The translations under genes were made by a program, and so were the position numbers. Positions 9,828-16,518 of a DNA stretch of 64,000 bases are shown piece after piece. The notes under the pieces were generated by a model. The model was given only the letters and a program-made list of their open reading frames with translations, was not told the origin of the DNA and did not search any database. Each line of letters opens with the position of its first letter. Position 1 is the first letter of the stretch. Source of the stretch: Parabacteroides sp. (GTDB lineage: Bacteria > Bacteroidota > Bacteroidia > Bacteroidales > Tannerellaceae); NCBI GenBank assembly GCA_017481945.1, contig JAFUOJ010000020.1:45456-109455 (forward strand), given 5' to 3'.

Positions 9828-11309
9828 ATGGCTTTTACAAGTGATGAAGAAACCAGACTGAGGACGATGCTCAGTGCCTTTGAATCCGGTCAGCAGATTG
9901 ACGATCTCGACCTTGCCACGAATGAAATCCAGGACAAGGAAATAGAGGTCTTTGACAAGACTACCGGTGCTTCCGGACGTATGGGTATCCGTGATGCGGT
10001 AAACATGGCCAATGCCCCATATTTTGCCCGTGTCTGGAACCTTGACAATTCAACCCCGACGGCTGCCACATGGGCAGGCAGCCTTGAATTCGGTCGTAAC
10101 CTTCCGGATGAACTCGGTCTCGGCTGTTATCTCGTGAAGAATGACCACAGCCGCAGGAAACTTGATCCGACCAACCATTACCGTTTTGCCAACGGTGAAA
10201 CCGCCAAACTGGACGGCAGTATGGGGCATTACCAATGGGGTTGGGGCAAGAAGTTCTACCTTGCGTTCTGGACGGTCGGCCGTCTTTTCTACAAGGCTGT
10301 GTCGCTTTCCCCTATACCGGGCCAATACAACTATTGCATTCCTGTTGGCAGTATGTCCGCTGCCGGTCATGCCTGTATGGAACGCAGTACGGGTACTTTG
10401 GTAAGCTATGTCAATGAAGACGCGGATTATCGCGGCGGCAATAACAATGCCGATTATGACGGCACTTACCGGACTTTCTGCGGCAAGGCTGTAACGGCCA
10501 TAGCCAATGAAACTGCCCGTGCTGCCGCCCGAAAGAACGGCACGGGCTGGCTTGGCGGTACCATGCGGCACGGTTTCGTCGTTGCGGTATTGTTTGAAAT
10601 TATTTTCGGTACCAGTAATGTACAGGCTGCCTATAACTCTTCCAAAGACAGTGACGGTTTGTATCAAGGTGGGCTTGGTACCGGTGTTACAACCTGGGAC
10701 TGGACTTCCTGGAGTAATTATAACGGAAATTACCCATTCCTTCCGACGAGTGCAGGTGTTGAGCTGGGTGATTCCTGCGGTATATCCAACTATGAAGTGC
10801 TTGGTGAGGACGGCAGCGTCGTCTATACCGCCCCCGTTCCGGTATTCTTCGGTTTGAAGAACATGCACGGCTATCTGTGGCGTCTTCAGGATGACGAGTT
10901 CGCGAAAATAAACGAGGATACTTCCGTAACCCATCTTGTCGCCCCGTCCATTTATGGAACTTGGACTTGTGGCGTTGAAACGGGTATGGTCGCTTATTCC
11001 ACTTCTCCGACTCAAACAAGCGGCAGCTATATCAAGAAGGTCAGTTATGACCATCTCGAACTGTTCCCGACAGAAGTCGGCGGTACGGCGAGTACCTGGC
11101 ATTGTGATATGTTCTGGAACAATTCCGGTCTTACTTCCGGCTTCCGTCTGGTGCTGCGTGGTTGTAGTGCGAACAACGGTTCCAATTCGGGCGTTTTCGA
11201 CGTCAATGTGAACAATGCTGTCTCGAATTCCAATGCGAACATCGGCTCGCCTCTCAACTTTGAAGACATTACAACGGGGGATGGGGCCTCGCCCCATGGC
11301 GGAACATGA
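9828..11309 (+). CDS. DGR target protein: lectin-like, variable C-terminus
   Basis: A 493-residue tail protein with a Trp/Gly/Asn-rich C-terminal half (ETGMVAYS, WHCDMFWNN, GFRLVLRGCSANNGS), the pattern of C-type-lectin-fold DGR targets in Bacteroidales. The final residues read NVNNAVSNSNANIGSPL, the Asn-rich signature that AAY codons of a template repeat give when translated. A perfect 7-bp hairpin lies just after the variable region, in the last codons of the gene (11281-11297). The reverse transcriptase gene follows 108 bp downstream. Role: receptor recognition at the tail tip, diversified by adenine-specific mutagenic homing. The variable region here still looks close to template, suggesting little or no recent diversification. 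Confidence 0.8.
   Translation: MAFTSDEETRLRTMLSAFESGQQIDDLDLATNEIQDKEIEVFDKTTGASGRMGIRDAVNMANAPYFARVWNLDNSTPTAATWAGSLEFGRNLPDELGLGCYLVKNDHSRRKLDPTNHYRFANGETAKLDGSMGHYQWGWGKKFYLAFWTVGRLFYKAVSLSPIPGQYNYCIPVGSMSAAGHACMERSTGTLVSYVNEDADYRGGNNNADYDGTYRTFCGKAVTAIANETARAAARKNGTGWLGGTMRHGFVVAVLFEIIFGTSNVQAAYNSSKDSDGLYQGGLGTGVTTWDWTSWSNYNGNYPFLPTSAGVELGDSCGISNYEVLGEDGSVVYTAPVPVFFGLKNMHGYLWRLQDDEFAKINEDTSVTHLVAPSIYGTWTCGVETGMVAYSTSPTQTSGSYIKKVSYDHLELFPTEVGGTASTWHCDMFWNNSGLTSGFRLVLRGCSANNGSNSGVFDVNVNNAVSNSNANIGSPLNFEDITTGDGASPHGGT
11096..11260 (+). repeat. Presumed DGR variable region (VR)
   Basis: The 3' end of the target gene coding for the Asn-rich lectin-like tail (SANNGSN..NVNNAVSN..ANIGS). It is bounded downstream by a GC-rich stretch (ggctcgcctctcaa) like the IMH element of known DGRs and then by a hairpin. 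Limits are approximate because no template repeat is present in the window for alignment. Many AAC/AAT codons are intact. Confidence 0.6.
11281..11297 (+). repeat. DGR target-recognition hairpin
   Basis: ATGGGGC-CTC-GCCCCAT: a perfect 7-bp stem with a 3-nt loop, 20 to 30 bp after the end of the presumed variable region and overlapping the last codons of the target gene. Known DGRs (for example Bordetella phage BPP-1) need a short hairpin or cruciform just downstream of the VR for retrohoming. Function here is by analogy. Confidence 0.65.
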
Positions 11310-11381
11310 ACTGGGGTGGAAGTACCGGTAGACCGGCCATGCCGGGCCGACGGTAACGAAACCACAAGAAAAGCAGACTTT

Positions 11382-11415
11382 GACACTGTTTTTAGACACT
11401 GAAAATTTGACACTG
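11382..11415 (+). repeat. Three direct repeats of GACACTG before the RT gene
   Basis: GACACTG occurs at 11382-11388, 11395-11401 and 11409-11415 (spacing 13 and 14 bp), each within a t(t/a)GACACTG context, ending 2 bp before the RT start codon. A regulator site, a translational element, or part of a DGR RNA are all possible. Nothing in the sequence decides between them. Confidence 0.5.
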
Positions 11416-11417
11416 TT

Positions 11418-12584
11418 ATGAAACGTAGAGGACACATTTCTCCGCTGATTGAGACAATGCGGAACTTTGAACTTGCCTATGACGGATTTTCCGAGGACAA
11501 ACGTTCCCGGAACTCCGTCCACGAGTTCGAGTCCGGTTTGTCTGCCAGGCTTGAATCGCTACTCCAAGCCTACGCCAATGAAACCTGGCATACTTCCCCC
11601 TATCGGAATGAGACCATCCATGAACGTAAGACAAGGGTCATCAGCAAGCTCCCCATTGCCGACCATGTAATCCAGTGGGCTGCCTGCCTTCATGTGGAAC
11701 CGCTTCTTTGCGATACCTTCATCCGACGGAGCTGTTCATGTGTCAAGGGACGTGGAACCCATGATTTTGTAGACCTGCTCAGGAAAGACATGCAGGACAA
11801 CAAGGGGACATATTACTATGTCCAGCTTGATGCACACCATTTCTTCCAGCAAATCCGGCATGACCTCAAGAAGCGGCGTGTCCGGACGAAGATAAAGGAT
11901 CCCAAGCTGCTCCGTTTCCTGGATGAGTTTATTGACAGCTATTATCAAGGCCTCCCTTTGGGTGTGAAGATTTCACAGATACTTGCCAATTTCTTCCTAG
12001 CCGGTTTTGACCATGAAGCCATTGCCCTGTTCCGTATCCGTGATGACAGGGACAAAATGGCCTATTGGTGCGACCGTTATGTAACGGACAGTTTCGTCAC
12101 TTGCCGGACAAGGGAACAGGCGGAGGAACTTTCCAAAGGTGTAGCCTACATGAAGGCCAAATTTGAACGTTATGTGAGCGAGGGATTGAGGCATTACAGC
12201 CGTTTTGCCGACAATATCGTCATCCAGCATGAGGACAAGACCTTCCTCCATATCGTTACCGAGATGGCAATCATGGTACTTGCCCGTGATTATTACATCG
12301 ATGTGAACAAGGACTGGAATGTACGCCCCGTCCATAACGGGGGTATTGATGTATGCGGTTATGTGTCCTATCATGACCACCGTCGGTTGCGTAAGCGTAA
12401 CAAGGTGGCTTTGTGCCGTCAAGTGGCCAAGTACAGGAAGAAAGGCCTTTCTCCGGAGGAAATCCGTTTGAAATGTGCCAGCCGTATCGGTTTTGCCACC
12501 CATGCGGATTGCAGGAACTTATTAAGGAAATTAGATATAAATATGGAAAAGAGACTTGGAACGGTAATAAGAACCGTAAAGTGA
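11418..12584 (+). CDS. DGR-type reverse transcriptase with altered catalytic box
   Basis: A 388-residue RT of the retron/DGR clade. Visible motifs: the conserved KGRGTHD (about 110-116), motif A with Asp138 in VQLDAHHFF, motif B as GLPLGVKISQ (178-187; DGR RTs typically have a GxP.GN/SQ form), motif C as RFADNIVI (262-269), and a thumb with GGIDVCGYVSY. Motif C should be YxDD: here the second Asp is Asn266 (codon AAT at 12213-12215, one G-to-A change from GAT). The segment between motif B and motif C is about 35 residues longer than usual. Its position after the VR-bearing gene supports DGR function. It could be an inactive relic, or a lineage where DN is tolerated. Confidence 0.8.
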   Translation: MKRRGHISPLIETMRNFELAYDGFSEDKRSRNSVHEFESGLSARLESLLQAYANETWHTSPYRNETIHERKTRVISKLPIADHVIQWAACLHVEPLLCDTFIRRSCSCVKGRGTHDFVDLLRKDMQDNKGTYYYVQLDAHHFFQQIRHDLKKRRVRTKIKDPKLLRFLDEFIDSYYQGLPLGVKISQILANFFLAGFDHEAIALFRIRDDRDKMAYWCDRYVTDSFVTCRTREQAEELSKGVAYMKAKFERYVSEGLRHYSRFADNIVIQHEDKTFLHIVTEMAIMVLARDYYIDVNKDWNVRPVHNGGIDVCGYVSYHDHRRLRKRNKVALCRQVAKYRKKGLSPEEIRLKCASRIGFATHADCRNLLRKLDINMEKRLGTVIRTVK

Positions 12585-13057
12585 ACATCCCTTTCAAGGG
12601 TATGCGTTTTGACCAGAAAAGGGCTTTCTCTGAAATCGTCTGCAAGGACGGGGAGGACGAAAGCAAGTACAAGATCCTTCTGATTGATTTTGCTGTGGAA
12701 GACAGCAAGGTCGAAAAGGAAGATGTCATAGTCGAGGTGCCGGACGGCAACGGCGGTACCCGCTCAGAACGGCAGACCCGTCCGAAGAAATGCCTTGTAA
12801 TCCGTTACAAGCGTATTCTGAAGACGGTCGTACAGACTTCCGTTGATGGCGAAGAAACGGAAATCTACGAGTTTGAAAAGGAGAAAGACAAGAACGGTAA
12901 TCTTACGGCCAGAGAGGCGGAGTATTACTCTTATACCGGAAGCACGGTCATGTTGGAACAAGCCGGTAATGACTTCATGAAGGAAGATTTGCCTTGTCCG
13001 ACCGTGATAACGGAATTTACGAACAAGTTAAACAAGAAATTCTATAAATTCACTTGA
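12581..13057 (+). CDS. Unknown prophage protein downstream of the RT
   Basis: I chose the GTG at 12581, which overlaps the RT stop codon (GTGA) and gives 158 residues starting VNIPFKGMRFDQKRAF. The in-frame ATG at 12413 lies deep inside the RT gene and its product there looks like noise; ATG 12602 is another option. The protein is highly charged (Lys/Glu-rich, KEKDKNGNLTAREAEYYSY), soluble, without signal peptide. It is not recognisable as the DGR accessory protein Avd, which is a shorter helical protein, but translational coupling to the RT makes a related role worth considering. Otherwise a tail accessory protein. Confidence 0.55.
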   Translation: MNIPFKGMRFDQKRAFSEIVCKDGEDESKYKILLIDFAVEDSKVEKEDVIVEVPDGNGGTRSERQTRPKKCLVIRYKRILKTVVQTSVDGEETEIYEFEKEKDKNGNLTAREAEYYSYTGSTVMLEQAGNDFMKEDLPCPTVITEFTNKLNKKFYKFT

Positions 13058-13058
13058 T

Positions 13059-13457
13059 ATGAACAAAGCGATTTATACAGAACCGAGAACATTTGAAAAG
13101 TACGATGACAAGCGTTACATGGTGTATTTGAACGAGGAGATTATCCCTGACTATGTACCGGAAGTAATGCAGTCGGAGCAAGTACCTGAGCCTATAACCG
13201 CCTATGCCTATACCGGTACGGAGGTTGACGGTGGTACGTTGGTAGAAACAACCTCGTCAGACCGTGATTCGCTGATAAACGGTATCATTCGAAGCCGTTA
13301 TACGCAATCAGAGGAGGACGCAATCAAGACACATCAGATAGAGTTGCTACGCAATTCCGGCATAGAGAAAGCCGCCGATTATGAAGCTGAGTGGATTGAA
13401 TTCAATGCAGTCCGTGAAATGGCAAAGTCAACAGTTGACGGCTGGTTGAACTTATGA
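13059..13457 (+). CDS. Small prophage protein of unknown function
   Basis: A 132-residue protein 1 bp after the previous gene, the last gene of the tail/DGR operon. It is acidic, with a Tyr/Pro-rich first half (MVYLNEEIIPDYVPEV) and a helical C-terminal half ending in WLNL. Size and place are reminiscent of tail-fibre assembly proteins, but no family was recognised. The stop is followed by a run of nine G (13469-13477) and a large inverted repeat. Confidence 0.5.
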   Translation: MNKAIYTEPRTFEKYDDKRYMVYLNEEIIPDYVPEVMQSEQVPEPITAYAYTGTEVDGGTLVETTSSDRDSLINGIIRSRYTQSEEDAIKTHQIELLRNSGIEKAADYEAEWIEFNAVREMAKSTVDGWLNL

Positions 13458-13483
13458 CAATCTCTTTCGGGGGGGGGAGGAAA

Positions 13484-13610
13484 TAAAAAAGCCCCCGGCC
13501 TGTTAATATAGACGCCAATCATTTATTAACAAAATAACCCAAGTAGTGCGCAACCGGGGGCGATGCCCTCTGTCACACTACTTGGGTTATTTTGTTCATA
13601 AATGATTGGC
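13484..13610 (-). ncRNA. Candidate minus-strand small RNA built on a 35-bp inverted repeat
   Basis: Arms at 13514-13548 and 13576-13610 are inverted copies (34 of 35 positions pair), separated by 27 nt. The loop contains CCGGGGGC (13554-13561), which is complementary to GCCCCCGG (13491-13498) outside the left arm, so a pseudoknot or an alternative terminator stem can form. Read on the minus strand, the outer GC element is followed by TTTTTTATTT (13490-13481), an intrinsic-terminator-like U-run, and a -7-like box TACTTTTG lies at 13622-13615. Together these define a possible RNA of about 125 nt. A bidirectional terminator or a recombination site are the alternatives. Confidence 0.4.
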
Positions 13611-13614
13611 AGTG

Positions 13615-13622
13615 CAAAAGTA
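13615..13622 (-). promoter_or_regulatory. Candidate -7 element (minus strand) for the hairpin RNA
   Basis: CAAAAGTA on the plus strand is TACTTTTG on the minus strand, matching TAnnTTTG. No good -33 TTTG is found at the expected spacing, so this is weak on its own. Confidence 0.3.
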
Positions 13623-13637
13623 ATAAAATGATTGGAT

Positions 13638-13880
13638 ATGACTGTATTTGAAATACTTAAATTTAACAGGGAACTGATAAATCGGCTTTGTAGGATAGGA
13701 TTCAAGCCGGAAGATTGCCGTTTTATAGACTTATATTCGGATTACGAACGGATGAAGAACGCTGGTGAGAAAGTAACCTATATCGTCAGCCATCTTTCTT
13801 CCAAGTATGGGATTAGCGAGCGCAAGGTCTATGATGTGAAAAAACGTTTTGAAAAGCACTGCACGACTGATGCAGTGTGA
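13638..13880 (+). CDS. Small helix-turn-helix protein
   Basis: 80 residues from the ATG at 13638; a TTG two codons upstream is the other option. The second half reads as a helix-turn-helix (VSHLSSKYGISERKVYDVKK), similar in layout to small phage regulators. It is soluble and basic at the C-terminus. It stands between the inverted-repeat element and the two modification genes and may control them. A Mor/C-like late activator would fit a Mu-like phage, but the protein is shorter than those. Confidence 0.6.
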   Translation: MTVFEILKFNRELINRLCRIGFKPEDCRFIDLYSDYERMKNAGEKVTYIVSHLSSKYGISERKVYDVKKRFEKHCTTDAV

Positions 13881-13946
13881 TTTGTGCCCATTTTTCTTCC
13901 AACGATTAGGGAGTACCTACCTTTGCCGGAGAAAAATGATTAGGCA

Positions 13947-14585
13947 ATGAACAAATATTATCAGATGTTAGAAAAGGTGCTCTCTTCAGGAAAGGTGCAG
14001 CACAACAAGAAGGGAAATATAAAGTACCTTCTGAACGAGCAACTTTCGCTTACTCCGGCTGACCTGCTCGATATTTTCGAGGGGCATAACATAGCCCGTA
14101 AGAAATTACGTAATGAATTGCAGTTGTTCATGCAGGGTGAACGCTGTGTGGAGAAGTACCGGGAGGCAGGTATCAACTGGTGGGATTATTGCGGGGCCAT
14201 TCTCGTGAATTCTTATCCCACCTATTTTGAGAAGCTCCCGCCGCTTATAGCGAAAATCAACAGGGAGAAACGAAACAGCAAGAACTATGTATTGTTTCTT
14301 GGCTCAACGGATGCAGAGAGTAACCAAGCCCCATGCTTGAGCCTTGTACAGTTCCAGATAGATGAAGATGAACTTGTCGTTTCTGCTTACCAACGCAGTT
14401 CCGATGCCAATCTCGGTCTACCGGCGGACATATATCATTTGTATCTCATGGCAAGGCAAATAGAACTTCCGTTGAAATCCATAACCCTGAATCTGGGTAA
14501 TGTGCATATCTATGAAAGCAATCTGGAAAAGACAGACAGTCTCCTTTCCGGTAATGATGATGTTAAATTTGAACTGAACGTATAA
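13947..14585 (+). CDS. Thymidylate-synthase-fold protein, predicted dCMP (hydroxy)methylase
   Basis: A 212-residue protein with the C-terminal core of thymidylate synthase: nucleophile Cys130 in QAPCLSLVQFQ, Arg150-Ser-Ser-Asp in YQRSSD exactly 20 residues later (as from C146 to R166 in E. coli ThyA), LGLP, and GNVHIY with His187 and Tyr189 (H207 and Y209 in ThyA). At the position of ThyA Asn177, which selects the uracil base, this protein has Asp161 (LPADI instead of LPFNI). Asp there is known to switch selectivity to dCMP and is found in T4 dCMP hydroxymethylase. It is shorter than ThyA (264), mainly at the N-terminus. The next gene, 1 bp away, is a DNA adenine methylase. Likely role: making a modified cytosine nucleotide for phage DNA (inference). 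Confidence 0.75.
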   Translation: MNKYYQMLEKVLSSGKVQHNKKGNIKYLLNEQLSLTPADLLDIFEGHNIARKKLRNELQLFMQGERCVEKYREAGINWWDYCGAILVNSYPTYFEKLPPLIAKINREKRNSKNYVLFLGSTDAESNQAPCLSLVQFQIDEDELVVSAYQRSSDANLGLPADIYHLYLMARQIELPLKSITLNLGNVHIYESNLEKTDSLLSGNDDVKFELNV

Positions 14586-14586
14586 G

Positions 14587-15444
14587 ATGAGAAAGCAGTA
14601 TTTATCGGCCCCCCTTCCTTTTGTAGGACAGAAACGCATGTTTGCGAAAGAGTTTATCAAGGTATTGGAACAATTCCCCGAAGATACCGTATTCGTGGAT
14701 TTGTTCGGTGGTTCCGGACTGTTGTCCCATATCACCAAATGCCAAAAACCGGGCGCAACGGTCATATATAATGACTTCGACAATTACCGGAAGCGTCTGG
14801 AAAATATACCGAACACCAATGCGTTATTGGCGGAACTCCGTGAGATTGTAAAAGATGTCCCGAGGCATAAACCAATTAAGGGGAATGTGAGGGAAAAGGT
14901 GTTTGAATGTATCAATAGGGCTGAAAAGAAATACGGTTATATTGATTTCATTACATTGTCTTCCTCCATTATGTTTTCAATGAAATACAAACTGAGTGTG
15001 GAGGAAATGCGTAAGGAAGCCCTTTATAACAACATTCGGACAACGGACTATCCGTTATGTCTGGATTATTTGGACGGGCTGGTCATTACTTCCTGTGATT
15101 ACAAGGAGTTGTTCCAACGATACAAGGATGTACCTAATGTGGTGTTTCTTGTCGATCCCCCTTATTTGAGTACAGAAGTCGGTACCTATAAGATGTATTG
15201 GCGAATGTCGGACTATTTGGATGTACTGACAATTTTGGTCGAAAAGGATTTTGTTTACTTCACGTCAAACAAGTCATCCATTTTGGAATTGTGTGAATGG
15301 ATTGGTCGGAACAAATCAATCGGCAATCCGTTTGAAGACTGCCGGAAAGTTGAGTTCAATGCCCACATGAACTACAATGCCAAATACACAGATATGATGC
15401 TGTATAAGAAACATGCGGAAACCTTCGGGAAAGAAGTTGCTTAG
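14587..15444 (+). CDS. D12-class DNA adenine methyltransferase
   Basis: A 285-residue N6-adenine methyltransferase of the Dam/D12 class. The N-terminal PLPFVGQKRMF corresponds to the usual PFxxxGGK motif, the SAM-binding motif I is FVDLFGGSGL (near residue 40), and the catalytic motif IV is LVDPPYL (near residue 192). It starts 1 bp after the thymidylate-synthase-like gene, so the two are probably co-translated. In phage Mu the right end carries the mom modification gene; a modification module at this end would be analogous. No cognate restriction enzyme is visible, so protection of phage DNA against host restriction is the likely purpose. Confidence 0.85.
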   Translation: MRKQYLSAPLPFVGQKRMFAKEFIKVLEQFPEDTVFVDLFGGSGLLSHITKCQKPGATVIYNDFDNYRKRLENIPNTNALLAELREIVKDVPRHKPIKGNVREKVFECINRAEKKYGYIDFITLSSSIMFSMKYKLSVEEMRKEALYNNIRTTDYPLCLDYLDGLVITSCDYKELFQRYKDVPNVVFLVDPPYLSTEVGTYKMYWRMSDYLDVLTILVEKDFVYFTSNKSSILELCEWIGRNKSIGNPFEDCRKVEFNAHMNYNAKYTDMMLYKKHAETFGKEVA

Positions 15445-15555
15445 GCTAAATAATAATATAGGAATATGGTTTTAATGGTATTCAAACGGTGTTATACTGC
15501 CACGTTATAAATGTCAGTAGTTTTATGATTTACCATAGAAAAAGCAATAAAGAAA

Positions 15556-15590
15556 TGTGCTGGGAATTATTACATTCCAGCACATTTTTA
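15556..15590 (+). terminator. Intrinsic terminator after the methylase gene
   Basis: TGTGCTGG (15556-15563) pairs with CCAGCACA (15577-15584), extended by AAT/ATT, followed by TTTTTATT. It would end the rightward prophage transcript close to the presumed prophage end. Confidence 0.75.
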
Positions 15591-15622
15591 TTATCTACTA
15601 AGGAGGGAATAACGTAACCTGA

Positions 15623-16213
15623 AGAACATTTCGTTTTTTGAAAAAAGTCAGTTCGTTTGAAAATGCTGTAACATTTCGTTTTGCGGATTATACAAGTAAA
15701 TCACCAAATGTTCAACGAATGAAGACAGAATTACAAAGACAAAAGGAACCTCGTTTGCAGGAAGGTCCTATCATTATGAGTATAGATACCAGTGCTTCGA
15801 TGAATGGAACTCCAGAAAAGATAGCTAAATCTATAATGATGCAAATTCTTCAAATGGCTAAACAAAAGCATAGAAAGTGCTTTTTGATTACCTATTCAGT
15901 TCGATCGCAAACGTTGGAAATCTCTAAGTCTGAACATTGGGAGGAAGTGAAATCTTTTGTGAAAAATGTTTTTACAGGTGGTACGGATGGCGAGTCTATG
16001 CTTGCAGATGTTTTAGAAGCTTTACAAACAGATAACTATTTGATGGCTGATGTTTTGGTTATTAGCGACTTTGAATTTGAAGAACCGATGAGCAATACTT
16101 TAAAGAGAATACAAGAGGAACAGAAAAAAGGAACTCGCTTTTATGGGCTGCAAATCGGAAACAGTTATAATGTCTATGAAAAGATTCTGAACAAGATTTG
16201 GGTTGTAAAATAG
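15623..16213 (+). pseudogene. 3' remnant of a viaA-like VWA-domain gene
   Basis: About 196 codons without a credible start codon (only TTG 15638). The product matches the C-terminal von Willebrand A domain of ViaA: MIDAS motif SIDTSASMNGTPE, then the conserved FTGGTDGES with the MIDAS Thr, and VLVISDFEFEEP with the MIDAS Asp. ViaA proteins are about 480 residues with an N-terminal helical domain and act with the AAA+ ATPase RavA. That domain and the partner gene are missing here, and phage sequence abuts directly. The prophage most likely inserted into the gene; the other part should lie beyond the left prophage end. Composition returns to AT-rich host style here. Confidence 0.75.
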
Positions 16214-16262
16214 TTTGGGATGATTGATTCTTAGGTAAAAGAATTTTTATGAGATTATAAAC

Positions 16263-16500
16263 TAAAAAAGCCTTTGAACAACTGCAAAATGGGTTTTAAG
16301 ACGCTAAAAAGGGCTTTGCGCCGTTGTAAGTTCATTTTTCGCCTCCTAAAAATGCCTTTGCAGTGGTGTAAGTTCTGATTTAGGGGTGTAAAAATGGCTT
16401 TGCACTACTGCAAAACGGTTTTTAGGGGGCTAAACCCCATTTTGCAGTACTGAATAGGTATTTTTAGCTTCTTAAAAATGAACTTGCAGCACTCTTAAGC
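16263..16500. repeat. Degenerate tandem array, period 42 bp, 5.7 units
   Basis: Units start at 16263, 16305, 16347, 16389, 16431 and 16473 (partial), each beginning TAAA. Consensus features: TAAAAATG-CTTTGCA in the first half and a TTTTTAG-like element near the end. Two dyads alternate within a unit (TTTTGCAG/CTGCAAAA and TTTTTAG/CTAAAAA). Units are diverged, but the 42-bp register is kept exactly. Every unit begins with TAA in one frame, so the array is not a coding repeat in that frame. It fills the 305-bp gap between the viaA remnant and the convergent barrel gene. Confidence 0.7.
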
Positions 16501-16518
16501 CTGTTTGATCAGTTTAAA

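Larger units (their letters stand above)
1..15620. mobile_element. Right-hand part of an integrated long-tailed prophage
   Basis: A run of plus-strand, closely packed tail genes (tape measure, distal tail, large tail/baseplate protein, small tail genes, DGR target and RT) is followed by DNA-modification genes. The base composition is clearly GC-richer than the chromosomal genes after 16 kb. The right boundary is placed between the stop of the methylase gene (15444), or its terminator (about 15590), and the first codons of a 5'-truncated viaA-like gene (about 15623). The left end lies outside the window. Interruption of a host gene without a tRNA or recombinase at this end would fit a transposable Mu-like phage; a related DGR-carrying Mu-like group is known in Bacteroides (hankyphage). 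That assignment is inference. Confidence 0.8.

Noticed and set aside
11310-11417. Template repeat (TR) of the DGR between target gene and RT
   Set aside because: This is where TRs usually lie, but the 108 bp show no similarity to the variable region; only a small CCGGC-CAT-GCCGG hairpin and the GACACTG repeats were found.
12413-12580. N-terminal extension of the gene downstream of the RT
   Set aside because: It lies entirely within the RT reading frame and its translation (many Cys/Pro/Gly) does not look like protein. GTG 12581 overlapping the RT stop is preferred.
13469-13477. Run of nine G as a phase-variable homopolymer
   Set aside because: It lies 12 bp after a stop codon and before the hairpin, so length changes would not alter any protein.
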